Below are positions 5,477 through 11,584 of a stretch of 11,584 nt of DNA, in pieces. The DNA is from Acidisarcina sp. (GTDB taxonomy: Bacteria; Acidobacteriota; Blastocatellia; Pyrinomonadales; Pyrinomonadaceae), in assembly GCA_021155145.1 (NCBI GenBank), contig JAJNPX010000071.1, forward strand, positions 1 to 11,584. Direction: 5' to 3'. The position numbers and the translations under genes are program-made. Under the pieces are notes generated by a model. That model was not told the origin of the DNA. It searched no databases and worked only from the letters and a program-made list of their open reading frames with translations. Every line of letters begins with the position of its first letter. The stretch's first letter is position 1.

Positions 5477-7597
5477 ATGTACAGAAAGCTTCTTCTGTCT
5501 CTTGTCGTAGTTTCGTTCATTACCGCTTCGATCCCCGCGCAGAATGGTGTGGGGTACCCGAAGGCGAAGAAGGTCGACCAGGTTGACGATTACCATGGGG
5601 TGAAAGTGTCGGATCCATATCGCTGGATGGAAGATACGGCGTCGGCAGATACCCAAAGCTGGATCGAACAACAGAACAAGATCACGGATGCGTACCTTGC
5701 CACCATCCCCCAACGCGAAAAGATCAAGGCACGGCTTACCGAGCTCTGGAATTACGAACGCTACGGAGCTCCGTCAAAGATCGCCGATAGATTTTACATC
5801 TATGCGAAGAACGACGGCCTACAGAACCAGAGCGTTTGGTACCGGGCGAAGTCGATCGACGATCAGGGCGAGGTTTTCTTCGATCCGAATAAGCTCTCTA
5901 CCGACGGCACTGCTGCACTAAGCGGATCTTCGTTCACCGACGACGGAAAACTATGGGCATACGGTGTCGCAAGATCGGGCTCGGACCGCACCGAATGGAG
6001 GGTGATGAACGTCGAGACGGGCGAGTATCTGCCGGACACGCTGCGGCCCAACCGACAGGGCGGCGTTTCATGGTTAAAGGACAACTCCGGCTTCTTTTAC
6101 AGCCGCTTTCCGGACGCGTCCGAAGGTGCGGAACTTAAGGGCGCCAACAAATTCCAGAAGATGTACTTTCATAAGCTCGGCACGCCGCAATCCGAGGACA
6201 AGGTCGTTTACGAACGTCCCGAAGATGGCGAACTATTTATGGGCGGCGGCGTTACCGAGGACGGTAAATGGCTGGTCATCAGCGTTTCAAAAGGCACCCA
6301 GCGAATGAACGAGGTCCATTTCAAAGACCTCACACGGCCGGACTCGCCGATCGTTCCGCTCGTTAGTGACCGGAATAACAGCTGGTCATTCGTCGGCAAT
6401 GACGGACCGGTCTTCTATTTCCGCACTGACAAAGATGCAGAGCGCGGAAGGCTCGTAAGCGTGAACGTTCTCGCCCGTACACGGGTATGGAACGAGATCA
6501 TTCCCCAGGCGTCTGAGACACTTAATGGGGTTCAGTTCATCAACGACCAGTTCGTCGCGAATTACCTCAAGGATGCCTACACCAACATCAAGATCTACGA
6601 CAAGAATGGAAAATTCGTCCGTGATGTCGCCCTTCCGGGCATCGGATCGGCGGGAGGATTCGGCGGACGCCAAAAAGACACGGAAACCTTTTACACGTAC
6701 TCGAGCTATAACGCACCGCCTACGATCTATCGTTACGATATGAAGACCGGCAAGAGCACTCTCTTTCGGCAGGCGAAGGTCAAGTTCGATCCGTCTCAGT
6801 TCGAGGTGAAGCAGGTCTTCTATTCGAGCAAAGATGGGACAAAGGTGCCGATGTTCATTGTCCACAAAAAAGGTATCAAATTGGACGGCAACAATCCGAC
6901 ACTGCTCTACGGCTATGGCGGTTTCAACATTTCTATGACGCCGGGATTCTCGGTTGCACGTCTGCCATGGCTGGAGATGGGCGGAGTTTATGCGGTCGCG
7001 AACATTCGCGGCGGAGCCGAGTATGGCAAGTCGTGGTGGGCGAATGGTGCCCGGTTGAAAAAGCAGAACACCTTCGACGACTTTATCGCGGCCGGCGAAT
7101 GGCTGATCGCGAACGAATACACCAGTACCCCGAAACTTGCGATCCAGGGCGGATCGAACGGCGGATTGCTGGTCGGAGCGGTGCTGAATCAGCGGCCCGA
7201 CCTTTTTGGGGCGGCACTTCCGGCGGTTGGCGTCATGGATATGGTGCGGTTTACCGAGTTTACGGTAGGGGCTGCGTGGAAATCAGATTACGGCGATCCG
7301 AAAGACCCGACCGATTTCAAAGTACTCTACTCCTATTCGCCGCTCCACAACATCAAGCCGGGCACCAAGTATCCCGCGACAATGGTAACGACCGCCGATA
7401 CCGATGACCGTGTATTCCCGGCCCACAGCTTTAAGTATGCGGCCACACTGCAGGAGGCTCAGGCAGGTAACGCGCCGATACTGATCAGGATCGAGACAAA
7501 GGCCGGACATGGCGCCGGCAAGCCCACGACCAAGCAGATCGAGGAACAAGCCGACATTTACGGTTTCCTGGTAAAGGAACTGAAGGTAAAGATGTGA
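5477..7597 (+). CDS. Prolyl oligopeptidase, S9A family, exported
   Basis: A serine peptidase that cleaves short peptides after proline, here probably in the periplasm or outside the cell. The product has 706 residues, the usual family length. MYRKLLLSLVVVSFITASIPA is a signal peptide, likely cut before QNG. An N-terminal DDYHGVKVSDPYRWMED segment is typical of the family, followed by the seven-bladed propeller (about 70-410) that restricts substrate size. The C-terminal alpha/beta hydrolase holds the triad: Ser560 in GGSNGG, Asp643 in TADTDDRV (with the P1-binding Arg645), and His678 in KAGHGAG. I chose the ATG at 5477 because a signal peptide starts there and GAGGT lies upstream; an in-frame TTG at 5456 would overlap that ribosome site. 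Function is certain at family level; the natural substrate is unknown. Confidence 0.95.
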   Translation: MYRKLLLSLVVVSFITASIPAQNGVGYPKAKKVDQVDDYHGVKVSDPYRWMEDTASADTQSWIEQQNKITDAYLATIPQREKIKARLTELWNYERYGAPSKIADRFYIYAKNDGLQNQSVWYRAKSIDDQGEVFFDPNKLSTDGTAALSGSSFTDDGKLWAYGVARSGSDRTEWRVMNVETGEYLPDTLRPNRQGGVSWLKDNSGFFYSRFPDASEGAELKGANKFQKMYFHKLGTPQSEDKVVYERPEDGELFMGGGVTEDGKWLVISVSKGTQRMNEVHFKDLTRPDSPIVPLVSDRNNSWSFVGNDGPVFYFRTDKDAERGRLVSVNVLARTRVWNEIIPQASETLNGVQFINDQFVANYLKDAYTNIKIYDKNGKFVRDVALPGIGSAGGFGGRQKDTETFYTYSSYNAPPTIYRYDMKTGKSTLFRQAKVKFDPSQFEVKQVFYSSKDGTKVPMFIVHKKGIKLDGNNPTLLYGYGGFNISMTPGFSVARLPWLEMGGVYAVANIRGGAEYGKSWWANGARLKKQNTFDDFIAAGEWLIANEYTSTPKLAIQGGSNGGLLVGAVLNQRPDLFGAALPAVGVMDMVRFTEFTVGAAWKSDYGDPKDPTDFKVLYSYSPLHNIKPGTKYPATMVTTADTDDRVFPAHSFKYAATLQEAQAGNAPILIRIETKAGHGAGKPTTKQIEEQADIYGFLVKELKVKM

Positions 7598-7615
7598 GGA
7601 CCGTGCATTCGATTT

Positions 7616-7650
7616 AATGGCACTTGCCAATAGCGCGGGTGCCATTTTCC
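7616..7650 (+). terminator. Probable terminator between convergent peptidase and PBP genes
   Basis: The arms AATGGCAC (7616-7623) and GTGCCATT (7639-7646) are perfect, with a 15-nt loop, and are followed by TTTTCC on the plus strand. It starts 18 bases after the peptidase stop and fills most of the 62-bp gap to the PBP stop codon. The minus strand has no T-tract after it, so any effect on the PBP transcript is weaker. Confidence 0.55.
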
Positions 7651-7659
7651 GCTTTAAGG

Positions 7660-10485
7660 TCACCGGTGAAAGGTACAATCTTCCTTGGGCTCCCGGCCCT
7701 GCGGATAAGAGCGTATCTCGGACTTGGGACACGCAGCCGTCGCCCGCATACCCGTTAACGGACAGACGATCGCCGTTACTCTCATTTCCGGCCTTTCCCT
7801 GCCCTTCTTTGGATCTGTTGAACCCTGTGGGCCGAGCTGGTCTTCCCAGGTTTCGTCAACCGGCAGCGGGCTTTTCTCAGGCGTTGGATAAAGGATCGGT
7901 TCCCCTGTCTCCGGGTCATATTCGACATTTGCGGAATCCCCAGGGAGCACCGCCTTGTTTGGCACGGTCCCCGCGACGAAGAGCTCAACGCGGCGAAATT
8001 CTGACGGCACCTCGGTGACGTATATATCCGGTGGCTGGTCCTTCAGAGTCGTCGCCCACGCGGGGTCATTCACGGGCAAATCGGACGAACTGGGCGTCGG
8101 CGATGGCGTCGGGGTCTCAGCAGGCTTTGTAACAGCGGCCTCGACACCATCGAGTTCGCGGATCAATGCTCCATTACGAATATCGACCTCGGCCTTGCGG
8201 ACGGTCGCGGGCATCGTCCAATCCCCGTTCCATTCCGGATACCGACGAAGGGCTTCCTGCATAAAATCGGCCCAGATGGGCATTGCCGAATCCGACCCCT
8301 TCATCCCCAGGTCGTCTCCGTCGTCAAACCCGACATAAACTACGCAGACCAGCTCAGGCGTAAAACCCGCGAACCAGCCATCCCGCGAAGTTCCGGTCTT
8401 TCCGGCATAGGCCGCCTTGCCGGCGACATTTCGAAAACCCCAGCCCTGCGCCTGTGCGGCGGTTCCGCGGTTGATGACATCCTTCAATATGTCGTCGACA
8501 ATATACGCGACGTCCGACCGGATCACGTTCTTCTTATCAACCTGGGGCATCGCGACGGCGGTCCCGTCCCCGGCGGTGATCTGTGTGATCGGCATGGGAG
8601 CGACCCTGTCGCCCAAGTTCGCAAACATGGTGTAGGCGGTCGCAACCTGCAGCGGGGTGGCCTCAGCAGTTCCGAGCGCCATAGACGGATATGCCTTTTC
8701 CACTTTCGGCATTCCCGCTTTGTGGGCTAGGTTCATCACACGGCCTATATTGACCTGCATTCCAATATCCACCGTGATCGTGTTCTTGCTCTTTACAAGA
8801 GCGTCGCGGAGAGTGATCTCCTTATTCGAGAAAGTGTCGCCGTAATTATTCGGGGCGTAACTGTCTCGTCCAAAAGTGAATACCTTCTTTTCGTCTTTTA
8901 GAACGGTCGCTGCCGTAAAAACTCGCGTGGCCGTGTCGTAGGCCGAGTTGATCGCGGCCGCATAAACGAATGGCTTAAAGACGGAACCCGGCTGACGCAT
9001 CGCGTTGGTTGCCCGGTTGAACTGATTCTCAAGATAATCGCGGCCGCCGATCATGGCCACGACCTCGCCCGTCTTGGGGCGTATCGCGACAAGCGACGCG
9101 TTCAGGCTGCCCTTTGGCTTCTTCGGAAAGTACTTATCGAGTTTTTCGAGACGTTTGCTGACGATCTCATAAGCCATCCGCTGAAGATCAGGGTCGATCG
9201 AGGTATACACCCTCAAATGCTGAAGTGCCTCCGGGTCACTAACGAGTTTCGGGATCTCCTCAATGACGTACTGTGAAAAATACGGCATTCCCTGCAGTTC
9301 TTTCTTGCTCGATATCTTCTTTAGCTCAAGTTTTGTGTTTCGCGCCGACGCATGTTGTTCAGGCGATATCTCGCCTGCCTCAAGCATCGAATCGAGGACT
9401 TGATTGCGGCGTTCGGCGACCCGCTCAGGATTCTTGAATGGGTTGTAGCGGTTCGGGCTCCGAATGATACCAGCGAGGAATGCCGCCTCCGGAAGAGTTA
9501 ACTGCGAGACGTCCTTTCCGAAGTACACGCTTGCCGCCTCCCCCACCCCATAAATAGAAACGCCGGACTGCTGACCCAGATAGATCTGATTGGCGTAGAG
9601 AGCGAATATCTCCTGCTTCGAAAGCCGAGTTTCGAGGATGATCGACATGAACGCTTCCTTGGCCTTACGCTCAAGGGTCTGTTCGTTCGTCAGCAGGAGA
9701 TTCTTCACGAGCTGTTGAGTGATCGACGATCCTCCCTGGTTAGCGATCGGGGAATCATCATCGCGTTCGTATCGCCGCCACGCGGCCCGCACTATTCCTC
9801 GGAAATTTACACCATAATGTTCGAAAAACGCCCGATCCTCGGTCACGGTTATCGCCCTGATCAAGTGCGGCGGAAGGTCGTCAAAGTTAACGACCCGACG
9901 GCGGCCATCGCCCTCTGCTGCCACCGTGCTTAACATCTTCGGCTCGAGCTTCGCGGAGGGTTCCACTCGGCCAGACGCAAGATTCTGGATCGAATCGACA
10001 GATCTTCCGTCCTTGGCAAACTTTACCTGGAGGGGCGCAAATGTCTTTTCGCCATTTATGACGCCGGTCGAACCGGGTTCGATCAACAGGCGGGCCTCGG
10101 CAACTGAATATCGGCTTCGGGAAAGATCAGCCTTATTATTCTTTTCGATATAGCCCGCAGATTTAAGATATTCGATCAGCTCCTGCTGGGTTATCGTGTC
10201 GCCTGCTTTGAGGAGCTTAGGTGCGGAGTAAATACCTGCAGTGGGTGTAAAGATGTCTGAACTGAGCAACTTACGATCGATGAGGTCGGAGTATTGAAAC
10301 CAAAAATAGGTAAAGGTCAGGAAGCCGAAAAGAAGTATAGTCAGCGCCAAGCCGATCGTCCATGGGCTGAAAAGGCGTCGCAGAGCCCGGCGGAACCACG
10401 ACGGTGGCGGAGACTGATACGCCGAAACGCGATTCGCCTTTACCCATCCCCGGGGAGGCAGTTTCGAGCGCGTTCGTTTGACCAT
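7660..10485 (-). CDS. Bifunctional class A penicillin-binding protein, PBP1b-like
   Basis: Polymerises lipid II into glycan strands and cross-links the stem peptides on the periplasmic face of the inner membrane. The 941-residue protein has a basic cytoplasmic tail, one membrane anchor (about 43-64), and a UB2H-like region (about 75-150, containing TPTAGIYSAPKLL) as in E. coli PBP1b. The GT51 glycosyltransferase follows, with catalytic Glu216 in TEDRAFFEHYG and the GGSSITQQLVKN motif. The transpeptidase has Ser501/Lys504 in QPGSVFKP, S566-K-N and K696-T-G. A Pro/Ser/Thr-rich linker and a tail with three cysteines (VCPLTG, ACPKSE, EDC) close the chain. I chose the ATG at 10485 because AGGA (10496-10493) lies 7 nt before it; the in-frame ATG at 10500 adds five residues and lacks a ribosome site. 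A consensus-like promoter precedes it at 10561-10589. Confidence 0.94.
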   Translation of the reverse strand: MVKRTRSKLPPRGWVKANRVSAYQSPPPSWFRRALRRLFSPWTIGLALTILLFGFLTFTYFWFQYSDLIDRKLLSSDIFTPTAGIYSAPKLLKAGDTITQQELIEYLKSAGYIEKNNKADLSRSRYSVAEARLLIEPGSTGVINGEKTFAPLQVKFAKDGRSVDSIQNLASGRVEPSAKLEPKMLSTVAAEGDGRRRVVNFDDLPPHLIRAITVTEDRAFFEHYGVNFRGIVRAAWRRYERDDDSPIANQGGSSITQQLVKNLLLTNEQTLERKAKEAFMSIILETRLSKQEIFALYANQIYLGQQSGVSIYGVGEAASVYFGKDVSQLTLPEAAFLAGIIRSPNRYNPFKNPERVAERRNQVLDSMLEAGEISPEQHASARNTKLELKKISSKKELQGMPYFSQYVIEEIPKLVSDPEALQHLRVYTSIDPDLQRMAYEIVSKRLEKLDKYFPKKPKGSLNASLVAIRPKTGEVVAMIGGRDYLENQFNRATNAMRQPGSVFKPFVYAAAINSAYDTATRVFTAATVLKDEKKVFTFGRDSYAPNNYGDTFSNKEITLRDALVKSKNTITVDIGMQVNIGRVMNLAHKAGMPKVEKAYPSMALGTAEATPLQVATAYTMFANLGDRVAPMPITQITAGDGTAVAMPQVDKKNVIRSDVAYIVDDILKDVINRGTAAQAQGWGFRNVAGKAAYAGKTGTSRDGWFAGFTPELVCVVYVGFDDGDDLGMKGSDSAMPIWADFMQEALRRYPEWNGDWTMPATVRKAEVDIRNGALIRELDGVEAAVTKPAETPTPSPTPSSSDLPVNDPAWATTLKDQPPDIYVTEVPSEFRRVELFVAGTVPNKAVLPGDSANVEYDPETGEPILYPTPEKSPLPVDETWEDQLGPQGSTDPKKGRERPEMRVTAIVCPLTGMRATAACPKSEIRSYPQGREPKEDCTFHR

Positions 10486-10560
10486 CGGCCGTTCCTGCAT
10501 TTTGAATTGAATCGTGCTGCGAATTAGAGAGGTTTCTAAAATGGACGGTTGCCCTGTAAA

Positions 10561-10589
10561 ATTCTATTTCGTTTAGGGGTCTGTGTCTA
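10561..10589 (-). promoter_or_regulatory. Sigma70-like promoter for the PBP gene
   Basis: On the minus strand, TAGACA (10589-10584) and TAGAAT (10566-10561) are separated by exactly 17 nt; each matches five of six consensus bases. Transcription would start near 10554, giving a leader of about 70 nt before the ATG at 10485. Confidence 0.5.
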
Positions 10590-10594
10590 GGGGT
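10574..10594 (+). repeat. Direct heptamer repeat TAGGGGT in the divergent promoter region
   Basis: TAGGGGT occurs at 10574-10580 and 10588-10594, 14 bases apart start to start. The second copy also supplies the AGGGG ribosome site of the downstream SDR gene (9 nt before its ATG), and both copies overlap the -35 to -10 region of the PBP promoter. A regulator site is possible but unproven. Confidence 0.35.
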
Positions 10595-10602
10595 TTGTCA
10601 GA

Positions 10603-11451
10603 ATGAAGACTATCGTAACAGGGGGAAGCGGATATCTCGGCACGCATATTCGCCGGCACTTCCGGGCGGATGATCTTTCACGCCGTTCGGGGTCCAGCGT
10701 GCTTGATCCGGCCGGCCTGTCGAAATTGGAGGACTACGACCTTGTCATCCATCTCGCCGCCCATCTGGACAAGTCGCCCGATGCCGCAGAAGAGGTCTTT
10801 CTGACCAACGTCGAAGGGACCGTGAACGTGCTGAAGAATATCCGAAAGGATGCAGCATTCATATTCGCTTCGACGAAGGACGTCTATGGGAGGTTCGCCG
10901 ACGGTTTTGCCGAGGTCCCGGAATCTTGTCAGACCCTCTTCGCCGGTCAGTCAGCCCTGGAATGGTCAAAACTGATCGCTGAGAAGTATGTGGAATATTA
11001 CGCTCACCAACGGGCGTTTCGGTCGTGCATCTTTCGACTCTCCAACATATATGCGCCCAATAGTGAGGGAAATACGCCGGGTTTCGTTGGGGCTTTCGTG
11101 GATGCCTTAAATCGCGGTGAACCGGTTCGGCTTCCCGGCGGCGGTTCGCCAGTGCGCGATCTCCTTCATGTCGATGATCTCGCCGCCGCGTGCGAGGCGT
11201 TCAGTACATCGGTGATCCGTCACGGCACCTACAATCTCGGCGGCGGACGCAACAACGCCATTTCGATAAAGGAGTTGGTGGAACGGCTCGAGGCGGTCTC
11301 GGGGTTGCAAATGGTCCTAAATCACGAACCGCTCCCGGCACCGATTCCATTCAGATATGTCTCGGACCTTTCGTTGATCATCCAGGAACTGGACTGGGAA
11401 CCAAAGATCGGGATCGAGAGCGGTCTTGGATCCTTGTTCGGCAAACAATGA
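10603..11451 (+). CDS. NAD-dependent epimerase/dehydratase-like protein (extended SDR) lacking the catalytic Tyr
   Basis: A 282-residue protein of the nucleotide-sugar epimerase/dehydratase type. The Rossmann fold starts at once with TGGSGYLG (residues 6-13). IHLAAHLD, FASTKDVYG, the NIYAP strand and SPVRDLLHVDDLAAA are all typical of extended SDRs. The usual YxxxK is not kept: the stretch reads LEWSK, with Leu119 where Tyr is expected and Lys123 in place. Either catalysis uses another residue, or the protein binds NAD(P) and sugar without standard chemistry. The substrate is unknown. The neighbouring heptosyltransferase, overlapped by ATGA, suggests a role in LPS core or another surface glycan. 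AGGGG lies 9 nt before the ATG. It is divergent from the PBP gene. Confidence 0.85.
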   Translation: MKTIVTGGSGYLGTHIRRHFRADDLSRRSGSSVLDPAGLSKLEDYDLVIHLAAHLDKSPDAAEEVFLTNVEGTVNVLKNIRKDAAFIFASTKDVYGRFADGFAEVPESCQTLFAGQSALEWSKLIAEKYVEYYAHQRAFRSCIFRLSNIYAPNSEGNTPGFVGAFVDALNRGEPVRLPGGGSPVRDLLHVDDLAAACEAFSTSVIRHGTYNLGGGRNNAISIKELVERLEAVSGLQMVLNHEPLPAPIPFRYVSDLSLIIQELDWEPKIGIESGLGSLFGKQ

Positions 11452-11584
11452 AAAAGATCGTCGTTCGATGCCCTAATTGGATCGGTGACGCGGTAATGTC
11501 AATTCCCGCGCTTCGATTCCTGCGCGGGACCTATCCTGAAGCGCAGATAGTCTTGCATACGCGTAATTGGGCCGAGGGCGTTTT
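11448..11584 (+). CDS. ADP-heptose:LPS heptosyltransferase (GT9, WaaF/RfaF-type), 3'-truncated by window edge
   Basis: The first 45 codons are present. The N-terminus (MKKIVVRCPNWIGDAVMS, then IPALRFLRGTYP) matches the opening of RfaF/WaaF heptosyltransferases, where PNWIGDAVMS is the signature of the sugar-acceptor-binding N-domain. The enzyme adds heptose to the LPS inner core on the cytoplasmic face of the inner membrane. The ATG overlaps the SDR stop codon (ATGA, 11448-11451) and has no Shine-Dalgarno of its own, so translational coupling with the SDR is likely. The activity cannot be separated from other GT9 heptosyltransferases on 45 residues, so I give no symbol. Confidence 0.85.
   Translation, partial: MKKIVVRCPNWIGDAVMSIPALRFLRGTYPEAQIVLHTRNWAEGV

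Noticed and set aside
7617..8018. Plus-strand frame over the PBP C-terminus
   Set aside because: It is an antisense shadow of the PBP tail and runs through the terminator hairpin.

Overview
The window comes from a Gram-negative bacterium with moderately high GC. The class A penicillin-binding protein, the lipopolysaccharide heptosyltransferase start and several signal peptides all fit a diderm. The protein style fits Acidobacteriota: a secreted S9A peptidase, a PBP1b-like protein with a two-cysteine tail, and an IscS/NifS desulfurase carrying repeat-derived peptide. Placing it near Blastocatellia/Pyrinomonadaceae is inference from general resemblance only. I see no tRNA, rRNA, CRISPR array or complete insertion sequence.

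Layout from left to right. Positions 1-1206 hold the C-terminal three quarters of a class I cysteine desulfurase on the + strand. It is open through the left edge and interrupted in frame by 114-bp tandem repeats that contain REP-like hairpins. It converges on two minus-strand genes for exported proteins. One (1360-2124) is a beta-sandwich-like protein of unknown function. The other (2271-2588) is a small exported protein with six near-identical copies of the peptide GIIVGD(R/K)T, and a good intrinsic terminator lies between them. A 390-bp gap without genes follows (2589-2978), with a perfect 10-bp-arm palindrome that looks like an operator. Next on the + strand come a membrane-anchored GGDEF-EAL protein (2979-5270), a strong terminator, and a secreted S9A prolyl oligopeptidase (5477-7597). 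A large minus-strand class A penicillin-binding protein (7660-10485) converges on the peptidase. From the divergent promoter region at 10486-10602, an atypical extended SDR (10603-11451) reads rightward and overlaps by ATGA the first 45 codons of a WaaF/RfaF-type heptosyltransferase that leaves the window.

The genes do not form one pathway. The right end is envelope-related (peptidoglycan synthesis and probable LPS core assembly), the middle handles c-di-GMP turnover and extracytoplasmic peptide cleavage, and the left end provides sulfur for Fe-S clusters or tRNA thiolation. The least explained items are the GIIVGD repeat protein, the in-frame REP-like repeats in the desulfurase, the 2767-2789 palindrome, and the SDR lacking the usual catalytic tyrosine.
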